Below are positions 26,037 to 35,409 of a stretch of 64,000 nt of DNA, piece after piece. Under the pieces are notes generated by a model. It saw only the letters and a list, made by a program, of their open reading frames with translations, did no database searches and was not told where the DNA came from. The translations under genes were made by a program, and so were the position numbers. The DNA lies in contig NZ_CP034660.1 in the NCBI RefSeq assembly GCF_003971255.1, positions 4,154,001-4,218,000 of the forward strand. Reading direction: 5' to 3'. The DNA is from Colwellia sp. Arc7-635. GTDB taxonomy: Bacteria; Pseudomonadota; Gammaproteobacteria; Enterobacterales; Alteromonadaceae. Every line of letters begins with the position of its first letter. The stretch's first letter is position 1.

Positions 26037-26704
26037 TCCCAAGCAACTTGGGGTTTACCACTAACAATCGCACTCATTAAACGGGTACGATAATCAGATA
26101 TTTGACTAAACACATCAGGTCGTTTAGCCAAAATAGTTAAATTTTTCTCTATGTTGTCAATCAGCAGCGGCGCCATACTCTGCGCCAAATGTAAAATAAC
26201 GACATTATGACTGGCGGCGCATATCGCTAAGTAAAACTCAAACACCGCTTTTGCTTCAACGCCATAATTATCTTCTAACTGCGCACTGCCAATATTGTCA
26301 TGCTTGCGCTGAATTTCATCAAAATCAGCTTCAGTACCACGCATCGCCGCATAATAGGCCGACATGCCTTCAATACCGTGACGAAATTCTAATAAGTCAA
26401 ACTGCGATTCTTTATTATTCGCCATTAATGCAAACAATGGGTCTGACAAACCACCTAGAATTTTATCATTAACAAAAGTACCACCACCTTGACGACGAGT
26501 AATTAACCCCTTCGCTTCAAGCTTTTGAATTGCTTCACGTAATGAAGGACGAGAAACATCAAATTGTTTCGCCAGTTCACGTTCAGCGGGTAACTTTTGT
26601 CCGGGTTTTAAGCTACCTTCAAGGATCATCGTCTCAAGCTGAGCCATAATAATATCTGATAGCTTGGCTTGCTTTACCGGTTTTTTAATACTCGGAATTG
26701 ACAT
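26018..26704 (-). CDS. pdhR: pyruvate dehydrogenase operon repressor PdhR, C-terminally frameshifted
   Basis: GntR/FadR-family transcription factor that represses the pdh operon and is released by pyruvate. The N-terminal winged helix-turn-helix (about 12-80) contains the GntR signature [21 protein letters not shown], truncated here to its key residues ([13 protein letters not shown]). An all-helical FCD effector domain follows. The frame stops after AWEQAIDI at 228 aa. The -1 frame immediately continues with a sequence matching the conserved end of E. coli PdhR ([11 protein letters not shown]) to 25929, which would give about 258 aa. A single missing base near 26036-26041 therefore removes about 35 residues. 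This is either a true lesion or a sequencing error. A PdhR-type operator lies upstream. Confidence 0.88.
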   Translation of the reverse strand: MSIPSIKKPVKQAKLSDIIMAQLETMILEGSLKPGQKLPAERELAKQFDVSRPSLREAIQKLEAKGLITRRQGGGTFVNDKILGGLSDPLFALMANNKESQFDLLEFRHGIEGMSAYYAAMRGTEADFDEIQRKHDNIGSAQLEDNYGVEAKAVFEFYLAICAASHNVVILHLAQSMAPLLIDNIEKNLTILAKRPDVFSQISDYRTRLMSAIVSGKPQVAWEQAIDI

Positions 26705-26772
26705 CTAAAACCCTTTATTATTCAAATTCATTGCATCTAAATACATTAATTTAATTAAAAAACCACATGGTA

Positions 26773-26788
26773 AATTGGTCTGACCATT
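26773..26788 (-). promoter_or_regulatory. PdhR operator upstream of pdhR
   Basis: AATTGGT-ctg-ACCATT, a near-perfect palindrome matching the known E. coli PdhR box (ATTGGTnnnACCAAT). It lies 69 bp upstream of the pdhR start, as expected for autoregulation of the pdh operon. No comparable box was noticed immediately before aceE. Confidence 0.8.
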
Positions 26789-26927
26789 GATTTTTTCGAC
26801 TCATAATGTACCAAATGAATACTAACTTGTAAACCAGTGAGTAAAAAACAAGCAAAAATTTAGGTGGAATGAACCACCTCGCCCCGAGGCTTTTCGCTTA
26901 GGCTCAGATTAAAGTAGCCGCCGATAG

Positions 26928-27800
26928 CTAGGTTAATACACCCGTTAATATCAATACAGATAGTATCGCTAGAAAAAGTAAGAGAGTTCGTTTAGCTAGC
27001 TTAACCAACAGACAAGGCTCTGAACTGCAGTCGTCTGCGTCAATCATATAATCCTCAGACATTTGAGCGACTTCGATCAACACACGACTAGGAGGCTTTT
27101 CGAATTCGAAAAAATTTTCTAGCCAGACCGGTAGAGCTTTCGAGAAATGACCGACAAACATATAGCCCAATGCGACCAATCTCACAGGCAGCCAATCAAC
27201 CCAAAAAAGTAATTGCTGGTTTGCTTGGCAAGTGTGATCACTGTCTTGAATATTTTCTTCGCTATTTTCATCATTAGCCGAACGGCTTTGATTGTCAGCG
27301 TACTCATTAACGGTAGTTAATAGTCGATAAAATAAGGCGCCTGCGGCACCAAATAAAACGAAAAACAGCATGATAGCAATAAAGTAACGATAATTTAGCC
27401 AAACCAATGTTTGGCCAAAGCCCATATCTGCAATATTTTTATCTTGCTGTAGTTGCAAACGCTGAAGGTCGCAACTGGTCATTTCACCTTTAAATGCTGA
27501 TTGTAAATAGCATTTATAAGCTTCTCGGGTTTTTACACAACCAAAACACAAAATTAAGATCAGCGTTGATACGATTAAATACAGTAAAGCATTATCGATT
27601 TGCGCCAATAAAAAATAACATCCCAGTACTGGAATAAAAATAACCAGATAACTTAAAATCGCTGAGTCGCGATAATCAGAAAACAACTTAGTTTGCTTAA
27701 GCAGCGCAGCATAACGTTGATAAAAAGTGTTAAATTGCCAAGCACTCGATGATAAATAGCGTTCAGCAATCAGTGCAATTAACAAACTAATTAAGCTCAT
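26928..27800 (-). CDS. ampE: AmpE-like inner-membrane protein
   Basis: Regulatory-signalling-modulator family protein of 290 aa (E. coli AmpE 284). The typical N-terminus MSLISLLIALIAERYL is followed by about four hydrophobic segments (near 45-65, 66-85, 135-160 and a C-terminal one at 270-288). A charged loop between (about 170-190) is rich in Asn/Glu/Asp. It is paired with ampD as in enterobacteria, in the same orientation 142 bp downstream. The role in beta-lactamase signalling known from enterobacteria may not apply here, as no ampC/ampR is in the window. Confidence 0.85.
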   Translation of the reverse strand: MSLISLLIALIAERYLSSSAWQFNTFYQRYAALLKQTKLFSDYRDSAILSYLVIFIPVLGCYFLLAQIDNALLYLIVSTLILILCFGCVKTREAYKCYLQSAFKGEMTSCDLQRLQLQQDKNIADMGFGQTLVWLNYRYFIAIMLFFVLFGAAGALFYRLLTTVNEYADNQSRSANDENSEENIQDSDHTCQANQQLLFWVDWLPVRLVALGYMFVGHFSKALPVWLENFFEFEKPPSRVLIEVAQMSEDYMIDADDCSSEPCLLVKLAKRTLLLFLAILSVLILTGVLT

Positions 27801-27942
27801 TTTTAGTTATCCTAATGTTAAATAAAAATATTTATTTTTTGCCTGTTGAAAGATAGTTGCCCGTTAAAAAGCCAATACACTCGCCGTGAGTGTTTTTGGT
27901 ATTGCTGACAGCTAAAAACGGATAGCTGTCAACTAACAAAGA

Positions 27943-28545
27943 TCAATCCCTTTCAAGTGTTAATCTAAAGTGCTGCCAGTCAAATGCTGCTCCGGGGTCT
28001 GTTTTACGCCCAGGAGCAATATCGCAATGACCAACAATATTATTTTTTAATGCTGGGTAAGCAACAATTAACGTTTTACTTAACTGACTAAGCTGCTGAT
28101 ATTGCTCTTTAGTATATGGAATATCATCAGTACCTTCTAGCTCGATTCCAATAGAGAAGTCATTACATTTATCTCTATCTTGATAACGAGAAACGCCAGC
28201 ATGCCAAGCTTTATCATGAAACGAAACATATTGTACAATATCGCCATTACGTTTAATCAGGCAATGTGCAGAGACCCTAATGTTATATATAGTTTCAAAA
28301 TAGGGGTCTATTGTTGGATCCAAATGACCAAGAAAAAAATCGGTGACATAATTATTGCCAAACTGCCCAGGTGGTAGTGAAATATTATGCACAACGAGTA
28401 AGCTAATACTTTCGTTTTCATCTCTTGGTTCAAAGTGGCTGGACGGCTGAATTTCAGCATCAGTTAACCAACCGTTGTTAATGGCGTGTTCTGTGTTATT
28501 TGATCGGTTATCTGATCGATTACTTGGTCGGTTATTTTTCAGCAT
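27943..28545 (-). CDS. ampD: 1,6-anhydro-N-acetylmuramyl-L-alanine amidase AmpD
   Basis: Cytoplasmic zinc amidase that cleaves L-Ala peptides from anhydro-muropeptides in cell-wall recycling. Zinc ligands are His53 (LLVVHNIS), His173 (VGHCDIAPGRKTDPG) and Asp183, matching E. coli H34/H154/D164 with a constant offset of 19. The offset comes from an N-terminal extension of NRxx tetrapeptide repeats, encoded by three 12-bp repeats at 28496-28531. There is no ATG between the repeats and the conserved GWL segment, so I keep the ATG at 28545. It is divergent from the retropepsin-like gene. Confidence 0.94.
   Translation of the reverse strand: MLKNNRPSNRSDNRSNNTEHAINNGWLTDAEIQPSSHFEPRDENESISLLVVHNISLPPGQFGNNYVTDFFLGHLDPTIDPYFETIYNIRVSAHCLIKRNGDIVQYVSFHDKAWHAGVSRYQDRDKCNDFSIGIELEGTDDIPYTKEQYQQLSQLSKTLIVAYPALKNNIVGHCDIAPGRKTDPGAAFDWQHFRLTLERD
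28496..28531 (-). repeat. three 12-bp direct repeats at the 5' end of ampD
   Basis: Units TTATTTGATCGG, TTATCTGATCGA and TTACTTGGTCGG (plus strand) encode NRSN, NRSD and NRPS on the minus strand. This looks like a small in-frame minisatellite that could change length without frameshifting. Confidence 0.75.
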
Positions 28546-28641
28546 TATTATACAATAATCACCATCGTGTTTATCCTAACGCTATTAAATAGTAAAGTAG
28601 GCAATAGGACAAGCTATCAACTTGAGATCAACACACTACTT

Positions 28642-29163
28642 ATGACTGAAAATGACACTTCAACAAGCTTTGGAAAATATTTTATTTGGGTCGCTTGGTT
28701 TCTCGGCATTGCTCTATTAGTTTTTGTTTTTCAAGACTTACTCGATGAGCAATACAATCCAAATCAAGACCCTAAACTGTCATTGCAAAACAATGGCAAA
28801 GCTCAAGTAACCTTACAACAAAACCGACAAGGCCATTATGTTACCAACGGTGCTATTAACGGTACTAATGTTACTTTTTTACTCGATACCGGTGCAACTC
28901 AAGTATCTATACCAGGCCATATCGCTGAAACGTTATCCTTGCAAGCTGGCGATAAATATCGAGTTCAAACCGCCAATGGCACTATCACCGTTTATCAAAC
29001 CCAGTTAAATGAATTACGCATTGGCAATATCTACCTGTATAATGTTGCCGCACATATCAACCCGAGTATGGCTGCAGACGAAATTCTGTTGGGCATGAGT
29101 GCCCTAAAAAGAGTAGAATTTAGCCAAACCGGAAAACAACTTATTTTACGAGAGCAGCTTTAG
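28642..29163 (+). CDS. membrane-anchored retropepsin-like aspartic protease
   Basis: Clan AA aspartic protease of the single-domain bacterial type (the TIGR02281-like group). From the ATG at 28642 it has a short cytoplasmic tail, one membrane segment (about residues 14-32) and a periplasmic domain. The catalytic motif is DTGA at 82-85 (FLLDTGATQVSIP), with a second conserved LLGMS segment. A GTG at 28567 would add 25 residues without family resemblance, so I prefer the ATG. Its TAG stop abuts the nadC ATG directly (29164), implying coupled translation. Substrates are unknown; it probably acts as a dimer, as other retropepsin folds do. Confidence 0.85.
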   Translation: MTENDTSTSFGKYFIWVAWFLGIALLVFVFQDLLDEQYNPNQDPKLSLQNNGKAQVTLQQNRQGHYVTNGAINGTNVTFLLDTGATQVSIPGHIAETLSLQAGDKYRVQTANGTITVYQTQLNELRIGNIYLYNVAAHINPSMAADEILLGMSALKRVEFSQTGKQLILREQL

Positions 29164-30051
<888 letters not shown>

Positions 30052-30070
30052 ACAGTTAATAGATTGATTT

Positions 30071-30097
30071 ATGCAGGTCAAACCCATTTTGACCTGC
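30071..30097 (+). terminator. terminator-like hairpin after nadC
   Basis: Perfect 11-bp arms TGCAGGTCAAA (30071-30081) and TTTGACCTGCA (30087-30097) with a 5-nt loop. There is no long T-run, so termination is probable rather than certain. Confidence 0.6.
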
Positions 30098-30273
30098 AAT
30101 TGATTAAGCTTTAAATTACCTTTCGTCATTCCATAGTTCCTGCATAGTTCCGAAGTTAGGCCAGAAACCTTTATTCATCAACACTTCTACTTAATCAAAT
30201 AAGCTAAGCAAAAGCTCACCAAGACTAAAAATACTCACTCCAGTCTTGATTACAAAATCCAACATAATGTTAC

Positions 30274-30303
30274 AAACATTGAAAATAATTCGACACAATG
30301 TTT
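30274..30303 (+). promoter_or_regulatory. inverted repeat upstream of the pilin gene
   Basis: AAACATTG (30274-30281) and CAATGTTT (30296-30303) form an 8-bp palindrome with a 14-bp spacer, about 65 bp before the pilA start. It may be an operator. The remaining 30098-30368 shows no gene, and no good sigma54 -24/-12 element. Confidence 0.3.
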
Positions 30304-30368
30304 TACATTTGGAAGTTTTTGTCGCAGTATCATTTTAGCCCCCGTAATAATGTATGGAAGAATTAATC

Positions 30369-30800
30369 ATGAAAAAAACATTACAAAACTTAAACATGAA
30401 GAAAAAATCTCAAGGTTTTACACTAATTGAATTGATGATCGTTGTGGCGATTATCGGTATTTTAGCTGCAGTCGCTTTACCTGCTTATAAAACTTATTCT
30501 GACAGAGCTGCATTTGCAGAGGTAGTTTTAGCAGCAACACCAGCTAAAGTTGCTATTGAATTATGTGTTCAAACCTCGGGTGTTAACTGTCATGAAGTTG
30601 AAGATAGTACAAAAGGTGACAGTGTTGATAATACAAATGGCTGGAATGCAGCTGGCTTGGTTAAACGTGTTGTTATTGACGGTACGGCCGCAATACCAAC
30701 CGTGACAGTAACTTCAACTTCAACACTAGAAGATGGCACTACTGCTGTGACATTTGTTTTAACAGGTACAGTGGCAGCAGCTGGTGGGTCAATTCAATAG
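30369..30800 (+). CDS. pilA: type IV major pilin PilA, interrupted by an in-frame TAG
   Basis: Type IV prepilin. The leader ends in Gly before [18 protein letters not shown], the prepilin-peptidase site with the +5 Glu, and is followed by the long N-terminal helix. I start it at ATG 30369, which has GGAAG 9 nt upstream; GTG/ATG candidates at 30354 or 30396 are less well supported. The frame ends in TAG at 30798, but the same frame continues for 13 sense codons reading EPTGGNCVAAGLC before TAA at 30840. That is the classic disulfide-bearing C-terminus of type IV pilins. So a CAG-to-TAG change or recoding truncates the D-region. Processed by PilD and assembled by PilB/PilC encoded downstream. 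Confidence 0.88.
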   Translation: MKKTLQNLNMKKKSQGFTLIELMIVVAIIGILAAVALPAYKTYSDRAAFAEVVLAATPAKVAIELCVQTSGVNCHEVEDSTKGDSVDNTNGWNAAGLVKRVVIDGTAAIPTVTVTSTSTLEDGTTAVTFVLTGTVAAAGGSIQ

Positions 30801-30842
30801 GAGCCTACTGGCGGAAACTGTGTAGCAGCTGGTCTTTGTTAA
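30801..30842 (+). other. pilA: post-amber C-terminal codons of pilA
   Basis: 13 sense codons directly in frame after the TAG: E-P-T-G-G-N-C-V-A-A-G-L-C, then TAA at 30840-30842. They contain the two cysteines expected at a pilin C-terminus. Their intact state suggests the TAG is recent, read through, or an error. Confidence 0.8.
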
Positions 30843-30860
30843 TTTTTCATAAATTTAATT

Positions 30861-30887
30861 AAAAAAGCTCCTTATGGAGCTTTTTTT
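30861..30887 (+). terminator. terminator of pilA
   Basis: AAAAAAGCTCC pairs with GGAGCTTTTTT around a TTAT loop, ending in T7. It lies 18 bp after the second stop (TAA 30840), which fits a gene that originally ended there. Confidence 0.9.
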
Positions 30888-30988
30888 ATGGTTAAAGATA
30901 AATAAATTTAGTTAAACAGCTTTTGTCTTAGTGCATAAGAATACGCTACACTGTTGATAATAAATAAAAAGAGTATTAATTAAATGCT

Positions 30989-32695
30989 ATGAAAGGTCTT
31001 CATCAACAATCTAGCCTACTTTCGGCCTTAACTAAACATCATATTGTATCTAGCGAAATGGTAAGTAAAATTAGTGCTGGCTTTATTCAGCAAAAAAAAC
31101 CTTTTGTACGATATTTAGTTGAAGACAACAGCATCAATGCCGAGGCTATTGCTGCCACTCTTTCTCGCAGCTTTGGCTATCCGTTAATAGAATTAGAAGA
31201 TTTTGATACTAGCTTAGTTCCTGACGGCGTACGGAACGAAAAATTGATCAGAAAACATCATGCACTGCCGTTATTCTTACGGGGTAAAGTGTTATTTGTT
31301 GCGATGTCTGATCCGACTAATCATGATGCGTTAGAAGAAATACAATTCAATACTGGCTTTTCTACTGAGTTAGTACTCGCCAATGAAAAAGCGCTGAGCA
31401 GTTGTATTGAAAGGGTGTTAGAAGCAGATAGTGATGCCTTAGACATAACTGATATGGATACTGCTGAGTTAGCCGGTATCGATATTCAAGATGAACATCA
31501 AGAAGACGATGATATTGGCGGTAGCGATAAAGAAGATGCGCCGATTGTTGTCTATATTAATAAAATATTACTTGACGCTATTCGCAAGGGTGCCTCTGAT
31601 TTACATTTCGAGCCCTATGAAAAATCTTTCCGTATTCGTTTTCGTATTGACGGTATTTTAACAGAGGTCGCTAAACCTCCAGTATCTTTAGCCTCACGAA
31701 TGGCCGCACGCTTGAAAGTCATGTCAAAACTCGATATTGCTGAACGAAGAGTGCCACAAGATGGTCGGATTAAATTAGCGTTATCAAAAAAGAAATCTAT
31801 TGATTTTCGTGTCAGTACTCTACCGACTATGTGGGGTGAAAAAGTGGTTATGCGTATTCTTGATTCCTCCAGCGCTATGCTAGGTATTGAGATGTTAGGC
31901 TACGCACCTGAACAAAAGAAAATCTATATGGATGCCTTAGCTCAACCACAAGGCATGATACTAGTCACCGGCCCTACAGGTTCAGGTAAAACGGTATCAC
32001 TGTACACCGGTTTAAATATTTTAAATACTGAAGAGCGCAATATTTCAACAGCAGAAGATCCAGTTGAAATTAACCTTGAAGGCATTAATCAAGTACAAAT
32101 TAATACTCGTGCAGGCTTAACTTTTCCAAGCGCTCTGCGCTCATTCTTACGCCAAGATCCTGATATTGTGATGGTTGGTGAAATTCGCGATTTAGAAACC
32201 GCAGAAATTGCTATTAAAGCAGCACAAACGGGTCACTTAGTCTTATCAACACTACATACTAACTCTGCAGCAGAAACTTTGACCCGTTTATTGAATATGG
32301 GCGTTCCTTCATACAACGTTGCCAGCTCAGTCACCATTATTATTGCTCAACGATTAGCACGTCGATTATGCGTTAAATGTAAAGCTCCAGAACATATTCC
32401 TGACAATGAGCTTCTCGCTCAAGGATTTTTAGCTGAGCAACTGACTAATATGACATTGTATAAACCTGTGGGTTGTGAGGCATGTACCGGCGGTTATAAA
32501 GGGCGAGTGGGTGTATATGAAGTAATAAAAATTAGTGAAACAACTGCTAATTTAATTATGACAGGAGCAAATTCTTTAGATATTGCCGCTCAATGCCAGC
32601 GAGAAGGTTATAATAATCTCCGCCAATCTGGGCTAGAAAAAGCAGCATTAGGAGTTACTAGCTTAGAAGAAATTAACCGAGTTACTAGTTCATAA
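30989..32695 (+). CDS. pilB: type IV pilus extension ATPase PilB
   Basis: Hexameric cytoplasmic ATPase powering pilin polymerisation (GspE/PilB family). An N-terminal T2SSE_N-like domain is followed by the ATPase core with Walker A GPTGSGKT at 328-335. An Asp box (TAEDPVEI), Walker B region ([15 protein letters not shown]) and His box ([11 protein letters not shown]) follow. A four-cysteine zinc motif (CVKCK and CEACTGG) lies near the C-terminus. Length 568 aa is standard. An ATG five bases upstream (30984) opens only two codons. It precedes pilC and pilD. Confidence 0.96.
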   Translation: MKGLHQQSSLLSALTKHHIVSSEMVSKISAGFIQQKKPFVRYLVEDNSINAEAIAATLSRSFGYPLIELEDFDTSLVPDGVRNEKLIRKHHALPLFLRGKVLFVAMSDPTNHDALEEIQFNTGFSTELVLANEKALSSCIERVLEADSDALDITDMDTAELAGIDIQDEHQEDDDIGGSDKEDAPIVVYINKILLDAIRKGASDLHFEPYEKSFRIRFRIDGILTEVAKPPVSLASRMAARLKVMSKLDIAERRVPQDGRIKLALSKKKSIDFRVSTLPTMWGEKVVMRILDSSSAMLGIEMLGYAPEQKKIYMDALAQPQGMILVTGPTGSGKTVSLYTGLNILNTEERNISTAEDPVEINLEGINQVQINTRAGLTFPSALRSFLRQDPDIVMVGEIRDLETAEIAIKAAQTGHLVLSTLHTNSAAETLTRLLNMGVPSYNVASSVTIIIAQRLARRLCVKCKAPEHIPDNELLAQGFLAEQLTNMTLYKPVGCEACTGGYKGRVGVYEVIKISETTANLIMTGANSLDIAAQCQREGYNNLRQSGLEKAALGVTSLEEINRVTSS

Positions 32696-32906
32696 CATCT
32701 GAAGCTTCCGGTTTACTTATTGCTAACCAAGTGGTTAAAAGCTAAGTTATGAATCACAATAAGTTCTCACTAGTTCAGACAATAACTCAGGCAATAACTC
32801 ATACAAAATCTTATGATTCAACCATAATGAGTCACTAGAACATTTGAAAACGTTCACTAACTAAATCGTTTATAAATGCTCAAAACAATAAAATTAGGTT
32901 CTGCAA

Positions 32907-34163
32907 ATGGCTATTTCTTCTACAATGAAAAAAAAAGATAAAAAAAGTAAAGTTAAAGTACTTGATATCTATAAATGGCAAGGCTTAAACCGAAAAGGAA
33001 AAAAAGTAGGCGGTGAGATTAATGCTAACAGCATACTAGAATTAAAAGCTCAGCTACGTAAACAAGGTATTACCCCAGGAAGAATCAGTAAAAAAGCAAA
33101 ACCTCTTTTTGGTATAGGCGGCGATAAAAAAATACTCCCTGTCGATATCGCGGTGTTAACTCGCCAGATTGCCACTATGCTAGGGGCAGGTGTACCTTTA
33201 GTGCAAACGATTGAAATGATTGGTTCGGGTCATAACAATGGTAATATGCAAAAGCTATTGGCAACTATCGGCAATAAATTACAAACAGGTATTCCACTTT
33301 CAGAATGCTTACGTGAGCACCCAGCCTATTTTGACGACCTCTATTGCGACCTAGTCAAATCTGGTGAGCAATCAGGTGCATTAGAAACCATCTATGACCG
33401 TGTTGCCACCTATAAAGAAAAAGCAGAAGCCCTCAAAGCGAAAATAAAAAAAGCGATGACTTACCCTATATCGGTATTAGTTATCGCCTTTGTTGTTACC
33501 GCCGTATTGTTAATATTCGTCGTGCCGGTATTTAAAGATATATTTGATAGCTTTGGCGCTGAATTACCTGGCTTTACCTTGCTTGTACTGGCCATCTCTG
33601 AGTTTATGCAAGCGTATTGGTATTTTGGTCTTGGTGGCATTTTTCTTGCTATTTTCCTATTTAAAAAAGCACACTTAAACAGTCAAAGTTTTCGAGATAG
33701 CGTTGATAAAAAAATATTGAAAATTCCTATTATTGGTGATGTTTTGAAAAAGGCCGCCGTTGCCCGCTATGCGCGAACATTATCAACCACTTTCGCAGCA
33801 GGCGTACCTTTACCTGATGCCTTAGAGTCAGCAGCTGGAGCTTCTGGTAATGCGGTGTTTCGTGAGGCTATTTTAGATATTCGCGCTGAAGTCACCTCTG
33901 GCATGCAAATGAACTTGGCCATGCGTAATTGTGCGATTTTTCCAGATATGGTTATTCAAATGGTTGCTATTGGTGAAGAGTCGGGTGCCGTTGATGATAT
34001 GCTGGCCAAAGTGGCGACCGTTTATGAGCAAGAAGTCGATAATGCTGTTGATAATTTAACCACCTTACTTGAGCCCATGATCATGGCTGTACTTGGCGTT
34101 GTGATCGGTGGCTTAATCATTGCGATGTATTTGCCGATATTCCAAATTGGTATGGTAGTGTAG
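32907..34163 (+). CDS. pilC: type IV pilus inner-membrane platform protein PilC
   Basis: Polytopic platform protein (GspF family, 418 aa) that couples the PilB motor to pilin assembly. Two homologous GspF domains are visible: the first with LTRQIATMLGAGVPLVQ (about 85-200), the second with ARTLSTTFAAGVPLPDA (about 290-410). Membrane segments lie near 190-210, 235-255 and 390-412. A long Lys-rich N-terminus (KKKDKKSK) is odd but common in marine homologues. It follows pilB after 211 bp, in which I see no gene. A terminator lies at 34247. Confidence 0.95.
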   Translation: MAISSTMKKKDKKSKVKVLDIYKWQGLNRKGKKVGGEINANSILELKAQLRKQGITPGRISKKAKPLFGIGGDKKILPVDIAVLTRQIATMLGAGVPLVQTIEMIGSGHNNGNMQKLLATIGNKLQTGIPLSECLREHPAYFDDLYCDLVKSGEQSGALETIYDRVATYKEKAEALKAKIKKAMTYPISVLVIAFVVTAVLLIFVVPVFKDIFDSFGAELPGFTLLVLAISEFMQAYWYFGLGGIFLAIFLFKKAHLNSQSFRDSVDKKILKIPIIGDVLKKAAVARYARTLSTTFAAGVPLPDALESAAGASGNAVFREAILDIRAEVTSGMQMNLAMRNCAIFPDMVIQMVAIGEESGAVDDMLAKVATVYEQEVDNAVDNLTTLLEPMIMAVLGVVIGGLIIAMYLPIFQIGMVV

Positions 34164-34184
34164 TTAATTCAACGCTATGATACT

Positions 34185-34242
34185 GTGAAATAAAGCTTAA
34201 TTTAATGCTCTATTTAATGCTTAGCTTAATGCTTTATTTCAC
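34185..34242 (+). repeat. 12-bp inverted repeat flanking TTAATGCT direct repeats
   Basis: GTGAAATAAAGC (34185-34196) and its exact complement GCTTTATTTCAC (34231-34242) enclose 34 bp with TTTAATGCT-like repeats. It could form an extended hairpin in the pilC 3' region. Confidence 0.6.
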
Positions 34243-34246
34243 ACTT

Positions 34247-34272
34247 AAAAACGATGCTAGCCATCGTTTTTT
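34247..34272 (+). terminator. terminator after pilC
   Basis: AAAAACGATG (34247-34256) pairs with CATCGTTTTT around a 5-nt loop, ending in T6. It would uncouple pilC from pilD. Confidence 0.85.
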
Positions 34273-34397
34273 AATTGCCCCAAATAGTGCTATTAACGGG
34301 CTAAATTAAAAATAATAACCATTGAGTTAACCCAGTGCATGATTATGTATTTCAATGCGGACCCATTTTATAAAAATTTTACACTAAGGCTATTACC

Positions 34398-35279
34398 TTG
34401 ACTGAATTCATCGCATTATTGTCTCACTCCTCAACATTATTTTTTACCCTTGTTTTTGTTTTTTCTTTAGTTATCGGCAGCTTTTTGAATGTGGTTATTT
34501 ATCGCTTACCGAAAATGCTCGAACAAGGCTGGAAAAGCGAGTGTCGTGAATTTTTAGCGGAAGAATTGGCTAAGCCAGTAAAACTCAATGATGAACCTAT
34601 CACGCTGTCAACACCTTGCTCTAGCTGTCCTTCATGCCAACATAAAATTCGTTTTTATGAAAACATCCCTGTCATTAGTTGGCTATTTCTTCGTGGTAAA
34701 TGCAGCCAGTGTAAAACAAAAATATCGCTGCGTTATCCATTAGTAGAGTTAGCAACTGCAGTATTGAGTGTTGTAATTGCGGCTTACTACGGTGTGACAT
34801 TAACCACGTTATTTTTACTGATATTAACCTGGGGATTAATTTGTTTAACCTTGATAGATTTTGACCATATGTTGTTACCAGATCAAATAACCATACCATT
34901 ATTATGGTTAGGCTTATTAGTGAATATTAATGGCGCTGTTGTACCTTTAAGTGACGCCGTGATTGGTGCTGTTGCAGGATATATGAGCTTATTTAGTATC
35001 TTCTGGCTCTTTAAGCTAGCCACAGGTAAAGAAGGTATGGGACATGGTGATTTCAAACTGGTAGCACTTTTTGGTGCTTGGATCGGCTGGCAGTTGCTAC
35101 CATTACTTATTCTAATGGCGTCTGCAGTTGGCGCTGTGATCGGTATCAGTTTAATCGTGTTTAAAAAACACCAACGCGAACAAGCGATTCCATTTGGTCC
35201 ATATTTAGCGATTGCTGGATTCATAACCTTGTTATGGGGAAATGGTATTTGGTCTTGGTATTTAAGCTCGCTAACGTAA
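34398..35279 (+). CDS. pilD: prepilin peptidase / N-methyltransferase PilD
   Basis: Bifunctional inner-membrane aspartyl protease that cleaves type IV prepilin leaders after Gly and N-methylates the new Phe. It has the N-terminal cytoplasmic domain with two CxxC zinc pairs (CPSC, CSQC) and the GxxxNVVIYRLP motif. The catalytic Asp residues are in the DFDHMLLPD and GMGHGDFKL segments, and about eight membrane segments are visible. I read a TTG start at 34398, with TAAGG about 9 nt upstream, because the next Met lies after the first membrane segment. It acts on PilA upstream and probably on other pseudopilins. Confidence 0.95.
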   Translation: MTEFIALLSHSSTLFFTLVFVFSLVIGSFLNVVIYRLPKMLEQGWKSECREFLAEELAKPVKLNDEPITLSTPCSSCPSCQHKIRFYENIPVISWLFLRGKCSQCKTKISLRYPLVELATAVLSVVIAAYYGVTLTTLFLLILTWGLICLTLIDFDHMLLPDQITIPLLWLGLLVNINGAVVPLSDAVIGAVAGYMSLFSIFWLFKLATGKEGMGHGDFKLVALFGAWIGWQLLPLLILMASAVGAVIGISLIVFKKHQREQAIPFGPYLAIAGFITLLWGNGIWSWYLSSLT

Positions 35280-35409
35280 GCAAAATTGAAATATTGCTAC
35301 TGCTCACTATTAGCGGCTAGAAAATAGCGGCTAAAAAAGAATTCTCAGAAAAGGTGCTGGTGAAAGTCATCAGCTCTTTAACAAAATCATCAATATAGAT
35401 AGGAAAATC

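Noticed and set aside
30311-30326. Possible sigma54 promoter (GG...GC) before pilA
   Set aside because: The spacing between GG and GC is 11 rather than 10 and the TGGCAC part is not matched.
34350-34362. TTCAATGCGGA shared with the element at 11778-11987
   Set aside because: Only 11 bp are shared and neither the ends nor the flanks match, so it is not a second copy of the element.
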